Assembly (NCBI RefSeq): GCF_030268205.1
Contig: NZ_BSQF01000001.1
Span: 1,284,649-1,348,648 of the forward strand
Direction of reading: 5' to 3'
Origin: Allomuricauda sp. NBRC 101325
Lineage (GTDB): Bacteria; Bacteroidota; Bacteroidia; Flavobacteriales; Flavobacteriaceae
DNA length: 64,000 bases
Within the stretch, counting starts at the first letter, position 1, and each line of letters begins with the position of its first letter. The notes under the pieces were generated by a model that was not told where the DNA came from, did no database searches, and worked only from the letters and a program-made list of their open reading frames with translations. Made by a program: the position numbers and the translations under genes. Of this stretch, positions 16,114 to 24,625 are shown piece after piece.

Positions 16114-16791
16114 CTGGGCGCTGGTGTACAAAAAGAGCACATTTTCTGGGACTGTGGCCGTGTAATCTTCCATTCGGTACTCCAATCCCAACTGTAATTT
16201 TAAATTTTCGTCAAGTTTCCATCCCAATTGAGAGGTTAATCTAATATCGTGTTGTGGTTGTGTGGTCTTTGCTACACTTAATAAATTCTCGATAGAACCC
16301 ACAAAATAAGGTTCGCCCACATCCAATTTTTCGCCCACTAAAGGAAAATCCATCGCAAAACGATAACGGAATCTAAAAATGGTCAGAGATTGGGTTATAC
16401 GCTGCTCTGAACGTAATCGATGTCCAAAGCGAATAGCTTTGGGCGACTTGGTGAAATTATATTGCTGGGTAAGCCGCAATTCATTTTCACTATCTTCAAA
16501 AGTGTTTCGAAAGCGGTATTGAACACCCAAGGCGATACTCTGGTTGTCGGTTGTTTTCCAGGTTGAAAAATGGACTACATCAATTTGTCGGGTCTTTAAT
16601 CGAAATGATTCATCCGAAAAAACATAGTTCCGATTGGCAATGGAAAAATTGTGCGAGTAAAAACCATTTACTTTGTAATTAACTGCCAATTCGGGTTGCC
16701 AATATGCTGTAAGATTGTCTTGGGCACCAACAAAGTTACTGACCAACAACATCAACAAAAGGATTATCCATTTAGTAGAGTATGTGGTCAT
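16102..16791 (-). CDS. DUF2490 family outer-membrane-type protein
   Basis: The 229-residue protein has a Sec signal peptide (ending NFVGAQ, residues 1-24) and alternating aromatic/polar beta strands through to the C-terminus (SAQLSL), as in small outer-membrane beta barrels. Stretches such as LRLTQQYNF and RFGHRLRSEQR are typical of DUF2490. It is the last of three overlapping minus-strand genes (tag, a secreted protein, this one), overlapping its upstream neighbour by 20 bp. Function is unknown. Confidence 0.8.
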   Translation of the reverse strand: MTTYSTKWIILLLMLLVSNFVGAQDNLTAYWQPELAVNYKVNGFYSHNFSIANRNYVFSDESFRLKTRQIDVVHFSTWKTTDNQSIALGVQYRFRNTFEDSENELRLTQQYNFTKSPKAIRFGHRLRSEQRITQSLTIFRFRYRFAMDFPLVGEKLDVGEPYFVGSIENLLSVAKTTQPQHDIRLTSQLGWKLDENLKLQLGLEYRMEDYTATVPENVLFLYTSAQLSL

Positions 16792-17353
16792 AATTAGGGG
16801 GGTAGGATTTGCGTAGGGTAATTAGTTGTCCAACTGAATTGAATAGGCCCTCATACTCTTGAAAACCTTTGTCAGTTTTGGCAGAAAATACAATTTCATA
16901 GTTTATTTCTGGTAAAATAAGATTTTGAAATGCCTTTCGAATGGTTTCACTTGGATTTTCATCCTTTAGTGCTGGATACTGTTGTTGAATTTTTTTGACT
17001 CGAAATTTTGAGTGATTTGATTTTAGATATTTTTCTATGGCCGTCCAGCTATCTTCAGGAATGTCCACCACATCAATTTCAAATTCAACATCCTCCAATG
17101 CACCTTGAATGTCGAACTCTACACTATAATGCAATTTTCCTTTTTTGAGCTTGACCTCAAAGCTTTGCTTTGTACTGTCGACCTCTTTGTAAAATCGGAT
17201 TCTTTTGGAATTCTCCAAATGGGTTTCAATTAAGGAGAAGGCATTATCCGGAAAATCGGCTTTATCAATTCGAGTTTCTTTTTCGTACTTGTTTTGCGCA
17301 CCAACAATTTGACCTAAAAAAAGTACGAGAATAAAAAGTCTGTTAAACTTCAT
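16772..17353 (-). CDS. Secreted protein with PepSY-like repeats (uncertain)
   Basis: The 193-residue protein has a signal peptide (MKFNRLFILVLFLGQIVGAQ). Two alpha-plus-beta units follow, with FEVKLKKGKLHYSVEFD and YEIVFSAKTDKGFQEYEGLF as repeated strand pairs and IPEDSWTAIEKYLKSNHS as the helix between them, reminiscent of PepSY/BLIP-like domains. That assignment is by eye. I chose ATG 17353 so that the signal peptide leads; the open frame extends to 17377. It overlaps tag by 11 bp upstream and the DUF2490 gene by 20 bp downstream. Confidence 0.65.
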   Translation of the reverse strand: MKFNRLFILVLFLGQIVGAQNKYEKETRIDKADFPDNAFSLIETHLENSKRIRFYKEVDSTKQSFEVKLKKGKLHYSVEFDIQGALEDVEFEIDVVDIPEDSWTAIEKYLKSNHSKFRVKKIQQQYPALKDENPSETIRKAFQNLILPEINYEIVFSAKTDKGFQEYEGLFNSVGQLITLRKSYPPNYDHILY

Positions 17354-17906
17354 GGTATCTAAAACATTTGACCTCATGGTCGTTTACCATACCGGTCGCC
17401 TGCATATGGGCATAGATCACGGTACTGCCCACAAATTTAAAGCCTCTTTTTTTTAAGTCCTTGCTTAAAGCATCAGAAATTGGAGTTGTTGCTGGGGCAT
17501 CTTTATAATTCTGAATGGAATTTTTAATGGGATTGTGTTCAACAAAATTCCAAATGTATTTACTAAAACTCCCAAACTCCTTTTGAACTTCCATAAAAGC
17601 TTGGGCATTGGTTACAGTGGCATGAACCTTCAATTTATTTCGGATAATTCCGGGGTTTTGAAGCAGTTCTTCTATCTTGGATTGGTCATAGTTGGCAATT
17701 TTTTGGTAATCGAAATGATCAAAAGCTTCCCTAAAGTTTTCACGCTTTCTCAATATCGTAATCCAACTTAAACCCGCTTGAAAGGTCTCCAAGATCAAGA
17801 ATTCAAACAAGGTGTCATCATCCTTGACGGGTACGCCCCATTCCTCGTCATGATAGGCTTCATAAAGGGGGTCTCCCACGCACCAACCGCATCTGTGTTT
17901 ATCCAT
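17343..17906 (-). CDS. tag: DNA-3-methyladenine glycosylase I
   Basis: Tag excises 3-methyladenine from alkylated DNA. The 187-residue protein has the zinc and active-site signatures RCGWCVGDPLYEAYHDEEWG at the N-terminus and FVGSTVIYAHMQATGMVNDH with CFRYHEV at the C-terminus. I chose ATG 17906 (MDKHRCGWC); the extension to 17927 is unsupported, and a -7 box sits at 17925-17932. It heads a three-gene overlapping unit with two envelope proteins of unknown function. Confidence 0.95.
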   Translation of the reverse strand: MDKHRCGWCVGDPLYEAYHDEEWGVPVKDDDTLFEFLILETFQAGLSWITILRKRENFREAFDHFDYQKIANYDQSKIEELLQNPGIIRNKLKVHATVTNAQAFMEVQKEFGSFSKYIWNFVEHNPIKNSIQNYKDAPATTPISDALSKDLKKRGFKFVGSTVIYAHMQATGMVNDHEVKCFRYHEV

Positions 17907-17924
17907 TTTATACAAGAATTTAAC

Positions 17925-17932
17925 CAAAAGTA
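17925..17932 (-). promoter_or_regulatory. Candidate -7 box for tag (TACTTTTG)
   Basis: On the minus strand this reads TACTTTTG, an exact TAnnTTTG match 18 bp upstream of the chosen tag ATG. Confidence 0.55.
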
Positions 17933-18022
17933 AAGGAAAAAATAACAGTTAATTGAAAGTTAAAGAGTTAGTAAATGATAGTATTACTATTATATTCGCG
18001 AGAATCAAAATTAAAATATAGG

Positions 18023-18721
18023 ATGATGGATATTTTAATGCAGTCGGTACGGATAGAGATCAACGAAAAACTTTACCTGAAGGATCCCGAGTCATCGAGC
18101 TTGGGTAAGAAAATAGTAGAGGAAAGCATTCACATGATCGTGGAATTGGGTTTTGAGCACTTTACCTTTAAAAAGTTGGGCGCCAAAATCAACTCCAACG
18201 AAAGTTCCATTTACCGCTATTTTGAGAACAAACAAAAATTGTTGTTGTATTTGGCCGCTTGGTATTGGGGCTGGATGGAATACAGAATGGTCTTTGCGAC
18301 CCATAGTATTTCGGATGCTAAAGAAAAGCTCGAAAAAGCCATTGAGGTGCTTACCCAAAATGTGGAGGAGGACAATGCCTTTTCCCACATCAATGAGATT
18401 GTGCTCAATCATCTGATCATCAACGAATATTCCAATTCCTATTTGGTTAAGGAAGTTTCTAAAGAAAACAAGGGCAAAAAGGACGATTATTTTACCATTT
18501 GTAAACGTTTGGTGGCCAGATTGAGTGAAATGATCACCGCCGTGGACAAAGATTATCCATATCCTTTAAGTTTGGCAAGTACCATTGTAGAAGGATCTTT
18601 GCACCAACATTTTTTGAAGGAACATTTTCCCACACTTACCAATTGTAACAATAAAATAAACCCAACTGACTTTTTCACGGATTTAATTTTCCGTACGCTA
18701 AATCAAGGACTTAATGGCTAA
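18023..18721 (+). CDS. TetR/AcrR-type transcriptional regulator
   Basis: The roughly 232-residue protein has a TetR-type helix-turn-helix near the N-terminus (IVEESIHMIVELGFEHFTF, KKLGAKINSNESSIYRYFENK, residues about 30-75), where SSIYRYFENKQKLL is the family signature. A larger ligand-binding helical domain follows. It is the first gene of a four-gene export operon, overlapping the ABC gene by 8 bp, so it probably controls that operon in response to an exported compound. Several in-frame starts exist (17975, 18023, 18026, 18038); 18023 gives the normal spacing to the helix-turn-helix. Confidence 0.88.
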   Translation: MMDILMQSVRIEINEKLYLKDPESSSLGKKIVEESIHMIVELGFEHFTFKKLGAKINSNESSIYRYFENKQKLLLYLAAWYWGWMEYRMVFATHSISDAKEKLEKAIEVLTQNVEEDNAFSHINEIVLNHLIINEYSNSYLVKEVSKENKGKKDDYFTICKRLVARLSEMITAVDKDYPYPLSLASTIVEGSLHQHFLKEHFPTLTNCNNKINPTDFFTDLIFRTLNQGLNG

Positions 18722-20384
18722 AAAAGATATACTAACTGCATGGCAGCGACTTATGGACTTGTTGTCGCTGGATAAAAAGGACATTTTTCAAATTTTTTAC
18801 TACGCCATCTTCGCTGGATTGGTAAACCTTTCGCTACCCTTGGGAATCCAGGCGATCATTAATTTAATTCAAGGGGCAAGGGTGAGCACATCATGGATTG
18901 TTCTCGTGATATTGGTAACAACGGGTGTCGCCTTTGTCGGTGTTCTTCAGTTGATGCAGATCAGGATCATTGAAAATCTGCAACAGAAAATTTTCACAAG
19001 ATCATCTTTCGAATTCGCCTATCGATTTCCGAAAATTAAGATGAGCGAACTCAAAAATTTCTATCCGCCCGAACTGGCGAACCGATTTTTTGATACCCTG
19101 ACAATTCAAAAATCATTGTCAAAGATCCTGATCGATTTTCCAGCCGCATTTTTACAGATTGTTTTTGGTCTTCTGTTGCTGTCATTCTATCACCCTTTCT
19201 TCATTATCTACGGATTGTTGTTGATTCTGTTGATCTATATCGTGTTCAAGTTTACAGCACAACGAGGATTGGACACCAGTTTGGAAGAATCCAAAGTGAA
19301 GTATAAAGTGGCCCATTGGATCCAAGAAATAGCCAGATCTATTGTGAGCTTTAAACTTTCGGGTAAAACTTCACACGGAATCAATAAAAATGACGCTTTA
19401 GTTTCGGAATATCTCGATGCAAGGGAAGGTCACTTTAGAGTATTGGTGATCCAATTTATCCAGATGATCGGATTTAAGGTGTTAGTTACCGCTGGTTTGT
19501 TGTTGATCGGTGGTTTGCTGGTGCTAGATCAAGAAATGAACATTGGTCAGTTTGTGGCTGCCGAGATCATCATCCTTTTGGTGATCAACTCCGTGGAAAA
19601 AATGATTCTCGGATTGGAAACTTTCTACGATTTGTTGACCTCACTTGAAAAATTGGGTCAGGTTGTGGATAAGGAATTGGAACCTCAAGGAGGGGAAACC
19701 CCATTTTATTCGGATAAGGGATTGGTGGTCGAACTTCAAAATGTGGTATACAAAGTGCCAGGAAGGGATAAAAAAATCCTTAATGATGTTTCCCTTACCA
19801 TTAGGCCCGAGAGCAAAATACTCATTACGGGCAAAAATGGTTCGGGCAGGGCTACACTTTTACGTTTGATGGCTGGAATTATCAACCCGGACAGTGGCAA
19901 TATTTTTGTGAACGAAGTGTCCTTGACCGGGATAAAACTTAGTGAATATAGATCACTTTTAGGTCATTGTTTAATCGAGGAATATCCTTTTGAAGGTACC
20001 ATTTTCGACAATGTTACTTTCGGAAGAAAAGAAATCCCAGTTGAAGATGTGTACTGGGCATTGGATAAGGTTGGGTTGACACAATTTGTAAAAGAACAAC
20101 CACTGGGACTAAAATCGATTTTATACCCGGAAGGCAAAAAAATCCCAGATTTTATAGCTAAAAAGATCGTTTTGGCCAGAAGTATAGTCAACCGACCCAA
20201 ACTTATGATCCTTAAGGAACCCTTGGAGCATTTTGATGAAGACGAACATGCTGGATTAATGGAATTTTTAATGGATCCCGCAAATGGATGGTCGTTGGTG
20301 GTGGTCAGTGAAAATCCAATTTGGAAGAGTCATTTTAAGGAAGTTTATAGAATGGAGAACGGTCAATTGATCAACCTTAAATAA
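18714..20384 (+). CDS. ABC exporter-like protein with a degenerate (pseudo-) ATPase domain
   Basis: The 556-residue protein fuses a six-helix type I exporter membrane domain (residues about 25-310) to an ABC ATPase domain (about 335-556), as in bacteriocin/HlyB-type exporters without the peptidase domain. The ATPase is heavily degraded. Walker A is GKNGSGRATLL, with the catalytic Lys replaced by Arg and the Ser/Thr by Ala. The Q-loop region LLGHCLIEEYPFEGT has no Gln in place. The LSGGQ signature is absent (PEGKKIPDFIAKKIVLARS). Walker B ends LMILKEPLEHFD, with Asp replaced by Lys. The H-loop His is missing (VVVSENPIW). ATP hydrolysis is very unlikely, yet the frame is intact and sits in a tight operon. 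Confidence 0.9.
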   Translation: MAKKDILTAWQRLMDLLSLDKKDIFQIFYYAIFAGLVNLSLPLGIQAIINLIQGARVSTSWIVLVILVTTGVAFVGVLQLMQIRIIENLQQKIFTRSSFEFAYRFPKIKMSELKNFYPPELANRFFDTLTIQKSLSKILIDFPAAFLQIVFGLLLLSFYHPFFIIYGLLLILLIYIVFKFTAQRGLDTSLEESKVKYKVAHWIQEIARSIVSFKLSGKTSHGINKNDALVSEYLDAREGHFRVLVIQFIQMIGFKVLVTAGLLLIGGLLVLDQEMNIGQFVAAEIIILLVINSVEKMILGLETFYDLLTSLEKLGQVVDKELEPQGGETPFYSDKGLVVELQNVVYKVPGRDKKILNDVSLTIRPESKILITGKNGSGRATLLRLMAGIINPDSGNIFVNEVSLTGIKLSEYRSLLGHCLIEEYPFEGTIFDNVTFGRKEIPVEDVYWALDKVGLTQFVKEQPLGLKSILYPEGKKIPDFIAKKIVLARSIVNRPKLMILKEPLEHFDEDEHAGLMEFLMDPANGWSLVVVSENPIWKSHFKEVYRMENGQLINLK

Positions 20385-20389
20385 GAAAC

Positions 20390-21745
20390 ATGCTAAATAT
20401 ATCTTCAAATAATAAATTGAACGAGCAGGTGGACATAACCGTTTTCGAAGCGGGTAAAAAAGTATTCCACAAAAGGCATTACAAACAGTTCAACCGATTT
20501 TTGGCCGCGTTTTCCATCATTGCGTTCATTATCCTGTTTTTTCCATGGACGCAGAATATTTCGGGGAGGGGCTATTTAACCACATTGACTCCGGACCAGC
20601 GTCCGCAGACGATTCAATCCCCAATCCCGGGTAGAATTGAAAAATGGTACGTACGTGAAGGGGATTTTGTGGAAAAAGGAGACACCATCCTTCATATTTC
20701 GGAAGTGAAGAGCGAATATTTTGACCCTAATTTGGTGGAACGTACAGGCCAACAGATCAAAGCGAAATCCATGTCCGTTACCTCCTATCAAGAAAAGGTA
20801 AAAGCATTGAACCAACAGATCAATGCGTTGACCACAGAACGCGGGTTGAAACTGGAACAATCCAGAAATAAACTTACTCAATCCCATCTAAAGGTAAAAA
20901 GTGACAGCATTGATCTGGAAGCTGCCAAGACCAATATTTTAATTGCCCAACGCCAATATGATCGTGTAGAGCAACTCCAACAAGAAGGCTTAAAAGCAGT
21001 AACCGATCTTGAGGAGAAAAGACTGAAACTACAGGAGGCCCAAGCAAAGCTTATCAGCCAAGAAAACAAATTATTGGCCAGTAAAAATGACGTCATCAAT
21101 GCGCAGGTGGAGATCAATAGGGTGCAAGCGGAGTACACCGACAAAATTTCGAAAGCTCAGAGCGATCTGTACACCGCGCAATCCAATCAGTACGATTCGG
21201 AGGCCCAGGTGACCAAATTGGAAAATGAATACGTGAACTACGAAATGAGGAACAGCCTTACCTATATCAGGGCGCCTCAAAGTGGGTATATCAACAGAGC
21301 TTTAAAGTCAGGTATAGGGGAAACTTTTAAAGAAGGTGCAGAATTGGTTGGCATTATGCCTTCGAACTATGACATCGCCGTGGAAACCTATGTGGATCCC
21401 ATCGACCTTCCGTTGATTCATGTAGGGGAAAAGGTAAGAATCCAGTTCGATGGTTGGCCATCTATTGTATTCAGCGGTTGGCCCAATGCCTCGTACGGAA
21501 CATTTGGGGGCGAAGTAGTGGCAATTGAAACCTTTATCAGCCCTAATGGTAAATATCGAATCTTGATTTCTCCCGATGACGAAGAAGCCGCATGGCCCAA
21601 AGATATCAGGGTAGGTTCGGGTGCCAGCACCATGGCCTTGTTGGAAGATGTTCCAATTTGGTACGAGATCTGGCGACAGCTTAATGGCTTCCCACCGAAT
21701 TATTATCAACCTCAAAACGCGAGTACAGATGCTGCTAAAAAATAG
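20390..21745 (+). CDS. HlyD-family membrane fusion (periplasmic adaptor) protein
   Basis: The 451-residue protein has a short cytoplasmic N-terminus and one transmembrane helix (residues about 42-58, AAFSIIAFIILFFPW). It then has a barrel-sandwich/lipoyl half (TIQSPIPGRIEKWYVREGDFVEKGD), a long coiled coil (about 115-285, rich in Gln/Lys/Glu) and the second half-motif YIRAPQSGYINRAL. It would bridge the inner-membrane ABC protein to the TolC-like channel. It starts 5 bp after the ABC gene and overlaps the TolC gene by 17 bp. Confidence 0.93.
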   Translation: MLNISSNNKLNEQVDITVFEAGKKVFHKRHYKQFNRFLAAFSIIAFIILFFPWTQNISGRGYLTTLTPDQRPQTIQSPIPGRIEKWYVREGDFVEKGDTILHISEVKSEYFDPNLVERTGQQIKAKSMSVTSYQEKVKALNQQINALTTERGLKLEQSRNKLTQSHLKVKSDSIDLEAAKTNILIAQRQYDRVEQLQQEGLKAVTDLEEKRLKLQEAQAKLISQENKLLASKNDVINAQVEINRVQAEYTDKISKAQSDLYTAQSNQYDSEAQVTKLENEYVNYEMRNSLTYIRAPQSGYINRALKSGIGETFKEGAELVGIMPSNYDIAVETYVDPIDLPLIHVGEKVRIQFDGWPSIVFSGWPNASYGTFGGEVVAIETFISPNGKYRILISPDDEEAAWPKDIRVGSGASTMALLEDVPIWYEIWRQLNGFPPNYYQPQNASTDAAKK

Positions 21746-23144
21746 AGGAAACAGTGTAATCTATGTGCTCTTTTTTATCATGGCCATTCCTGTTTCTGGA
21801 CAGCAGGATAGCACCATCCTTGGTTTTAAGGAATATCTGGGCTATGTAAAAAAATACCACCCAATTGCAAAGCAGGCCCAATTGAACATTGCCATGGGGC
21901 AGGCTAACTTAATGAAGGCTAGAGGTGGATTTGATCCCAAAGTGGAGGTGGATTACGAACGCAAGGAATTCAAGGATACCCAATATTGGGAGCGACTGAA
22001 CACCACGTTTAAGATACCAACTTGGTTCGGGATTGAGCTTAAAGGAAACTATCAGCAAAATGAAGGCTATTACCTTAACCCAGATGAGACTTTGCCCGAA
22101 GATGGCCTGTACAGCGCAGGGGTAAGTATGTCACTACTACAAGGCTTTTGGGCCAATGAACGAATGGCGACCCTTCGCAAGGCCAAATTTTTTAGGGAGC
22201 AAAGCAAGGCGGAACAGGACCTTCAAGTGAATGAAATATTGTACAAAGCCTCCTTGGCTTATTTTGATTGGCTTCAGGCTTATAAAGATGCCGATGTGTA
22301 CAAGGATTTTCTGGAGAATGCAGAAATCAGGTTCAATGGGATAAAGGAAAGTGCTTTGGCAGGTGACATTGCCATGATCGATACTGTAGAAGCTAAAATT
22401 GCCGTGAACAATCGGGCATTGGGATTGGAGCAGGCCAAGGTAAAGCTGATGAAAAAATCGTTGGAGGTTTCCAATTATCTGTGGATAGAAGATGTGCCCG
22501 TTGAGCTACAACCCGGGGTTATGCCCGATATGGCTTCCGATATTCAAATTGATTCTACTTTGGAGATTGAAGGCGTTCCCTTGGACAGTTTCAGCTTAGC
22601 AACGCATCCTAAATTGCGTTCGTTGGACTATAAAATTGAAGGATTGGGTGTGGACAAAAGACTAAAAGCAAACAAATTGCTCCCAAAATTGGATGTGGAA
22701 TACAATTTTGTCACTGAAACCCCGGATTTCATCAATTCCTACGTGTTTGAAAATTATAAGGGGGGAGTTGCTTTCCAATTGCCTTTGTTTTTACGTAAGG
22801 AACGAGGCGATTTAAAACTGGCCAAATTCAAACTGCGCGATGCCGAGTTTGAGCGCGATAATGCACAAGTGGAAATTCAGAATAAGGTAATTGCCATATA
22901 TAACGAATTGGATTCCTATACCGAGCAGAATCGACTCATCTACAATATTGTTCGAGATTACACTACAATGTTGGATGCGGAAGAACGGAAATTCAGTTTT
23001 GGGGAGAGTTCGTTGTTCCTGATCAATTCAAGGGAAAGTAAACTTATTGATGCCTATTTGAAGCAGAACGAAATGCAAAACAAGTTTTTCCATACCAAGG
23101 CCAATCTGTTCAAAAGTCTGGCCATTAACCCATCGAATTTGTAA
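21729..23144 (+). CDS. TolC-family outer membrane efflux protein
   Basis: The 471-residue protein has a signal peptide (residues 1-25, ending PVSGQ). The TolC pattern follows: two long helical repeats with LGYVKKYHPIAKQAQLN and EILYKASLAYFDWLQAYKDA, separated by beta-strand segments such as YSAGVSMSLLQGF and GVAFQLPLFLRKERGDLKLA. I chose ATG 21729, which gives the signal peptide; the open frame upstream lies within the HlyD gene. It forms the outer-membrane duct of the TetR-ABC-HlyD-TolC operon. Confidence 0.92.
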   Translation: MLLKNRGNSVIYVLFFIMAIPVSGQQDSTILGFKEYLGYVKKYHPIAKQAQLNIAMGQANLMKARGGFDPKVEVDYERKEFKDTQYWERLNTTFKIPTWFGIELKGNYQQNEGYYLNPDETLPEDGLYSAGVSMSLLQGFWANERMATLRKAKFFREQSKAEQDLQVNEILYKASLAYFDWLQAYKDADVYKDFLENAEIRFNGIKESALAGDIAMIDTVEAKIAVNNRALGLEQAKVKLMKKSLEVSNYLWIEDVPVELQPGVMPDMASDIQIDSTLEIEGVPLDSFSLATHPKLRSLDYKIEGLGVDKRLKANKLLPKLDVEYNFVTETPDFINSYVFENYKGGVAFQLPLFLRKERGDLKLAKFKLRDAEFERDNAQVEIQNKVIAIYNELDSYTEQNRLIYNIVRDYTTMLDAEERKFSFGESSLFLINSRESKLIDAYLKQNEMQNKFFHTKANLFKSLAINPSNL

Positions 23145-23184
23145 AATCCACCTTTTGTAAGGTTTCTAAAGTTAGCGCTACCAA

Positions 23185-23200
23185 TGTGACAAATGTCACT
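23185..23200 (+). promoter_or_regulatory. Candidate CRP/FNR-family operator
   Basis: TGTGA-N6-TCACT (TGTGACAAATGTCACT) is a CRP-class site with GTGAC/GTCAC arms. Its centre lies about 40 bp before the start predicted from the -7 box at 23222-23229, the standard position for class II activation. No regulator gene of this family is in the window. Confidence 0.45.
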
Positions 23201-23221
23201 GAATAGAAATTGAGGTAGCAT

Positions 23222-23229
23222 TACTTTTG
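23222..23229 (+). promoter_or_regulatory. Candidate -7 box for the thioredoxin-fold gene (TACTTTTG)
   Basis: Exact TAnnTTTG match, 14 bp before the ATG at 23244. Confidence 0.55.
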
Positions 23230-23243
23230 ACAAAATTATTTTT

Positions 23244-23861
23244 ATGGAAGTATTAGAAAGTAGACTCGAATTAGCACAGGAATATATAGCCAAGGGTATG
23301 GGCTACGACAAATATAGAGCAATGGTTGATGCTTATGCCGAAATAGGAAAATCAACAGGGCCCGAACAATCCGAAGCTAGAATTGAATATACAAAGCTAA
23401 ACCAACGCAGAATGAAACGTTGGGACAAAACTTTCAAAATTTCCGAAGATCAGTTGAATACATTGGCTCAATCCAATTCTAAACTTACTTTTTTAGCGAT
23501 TACCGAAAGTTGGTGTGGTGATGCGGCTGCAAGTCTTCCCATCATCAATAAAATTGCTGAGGCCAGCCCCAATATTTCCCTTAAAATTGTGCTGCGAGAT
23601 GAAAGCCTGGATTTAATGGAAGCTTTTTTGACCAATGGCACCATGTCCATCCCTAAATTGATCATGATCAACGAGGATGCTGATGAAGTGATTGGTGAGT
23701 GGGGTCCACGGCCAAGTATTGCCACCAAAATGGTTCAAGCTTGCAAAGCGGAACACGGAAAACTTACTGAACAATTTAAAGAAGACCTTCAGGTGTGGTA
23801 CAATAAAAACAAAGGTGAAAATATCCTGTCCGATATTCTAGAATTACTTCCCTTGGAATAG
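23244..23861 (+). CDS. Thioredoxin-fold family protein with a single active-site cysteine
   Basis: The 205-residue cytoplasmic protein has a thioredoxin-like core: LTFLAITESWCGDAAASLPIINKI (residues about 80-103), a beta strand ISLKIVLRDESLD and the cis-proline loop TMSIPKLIMI. The normal WCGPC/WCGDC motif is WCGDA here, leaving one Cys, as in a Bacteroidota thioredoxin subgroup. A classical dithiol reaction is not possible. It has its own promoter and a CRP-like site. Its 3' end overlaps the convergent TonB-like gene by 18 bp. Confidence 0.85.
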   Translation: MEVLESRLELAQEYIAKGMGYDKYRAMVDAYAEIGKSTGPEQSEARIEYTKLNQRRMKRWDKTFKISEDQLNTLAQSNSKLTFLAITESWCGDAAASLPIINKIAEASPNISLKIVLRDESLDLMEAFLTNGTMSIPKLIMINEDADEVIGEWGPRPSIATKMVQACKAEHGKLTEQFKEDLQVWYNKNKGENILSDILELLPLE

Positions 23862-24563
23862 ATAGGTAATCGTTCCAATCTGCTCATTTCTGGAACTGGA
23901 GCTGAAACGAGCCTTTAAGGCATAGGTAATGGCATTGTCCACCAGGCATCCATTATCTGTAGTGGAGCTTTTGTCGTTAAAATCCGCTTCGGTCACATAG
24001 CCGTTGGAATCCACAGAAATGTTGATGACTACCTTTCCACCTTCAATACAAGTATAAATCGGTGGAGGAAGCTCGTAAGCATTTCGTTCCACCAATGAAT
24101 AGGATATAGAGGTGCGTTTATCTTTTAGATAATTGGTAAACTCTTCCTTTTTGGCATCACGGTCACCAAGTTTTTCTTTTTTCTGATCTCTGTCTTCTCG
24201 CAATTTTTTCAACTGCTCTTCAAATCCAGCATCGTTGGCATATTCTCCAGTTTCACTGCTCAAGGCCCTTTCTTCCATAAGCTCTTCAAGCGTTTTAAGT
24301 GGTTCGGGATTGCCAATGGAAGGTTTTGCAGTTTCGTTGAGGGCCATGTGGCTTTTAATGGGGTCGCTATTGGCGGCCAATTCCTCCAATTGTTTTTCTT
24401 CCTCCTTTAAAAGTTCCTCAATATCTTCATCGGCCAAGCTCATTTCAATAACGTACTCATCTTCTTTCACTCCACCTAGATGGATGTTGAACAAGACCAA
24501 CACCACTATGGACATGGAGAAGAAGGTAATCAAGAGAGATAACTGACTTCTAGTTAAGTTCAT
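23844..24563 (-). CDS. TonB-like energy transducer or related membrane-anchored protein
   Basis: The 239-residue protein has one N-terminal transmembrane helix (residues about 10-29, LLITFFSMSIVVLVLFNI), an acidic and Lys-rich charged linker (about 40-150), and a C-terminal domain with GKVVINISVDSNGYVTEADF followed by ALKARFSSSS, the layout of a TonB C-terminal domain. I chose ATG 24563. It is the last gene of the ftsX-DUF3098-uppP-truB run. The linker is Glu/Lys-rich rather than Pro-rich, so a variant role is possible. Confidence 0.7.
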   Translation of the reverse strand: MNLTRSQLSLLITFFSMSIVVLVLFNIHLGGVKEDEYVIEMSLADEDIEELLKEEEKQLEELAANSDPIKSHMALNETAKPSIGNPEPLKTLEELMEERALSSETGEYANDAGFEEQLKKLREDRDQKKEKLGDRDAKKEEFTNYLKDKRTSISYSLVERNAYELPPPIYTCIEGGKVVINISVDSNGYVTEADFNDKSSTTDNGCLVDNAITYALKARFSSSSRNEQIGTITYLFQGK

Positions 24564-24625
24564 GGTGTATGTATAACCGTTTTTTTTCAAAATTATTTTG
24601 ACCTAATGGACAAGATTATGGGTTT

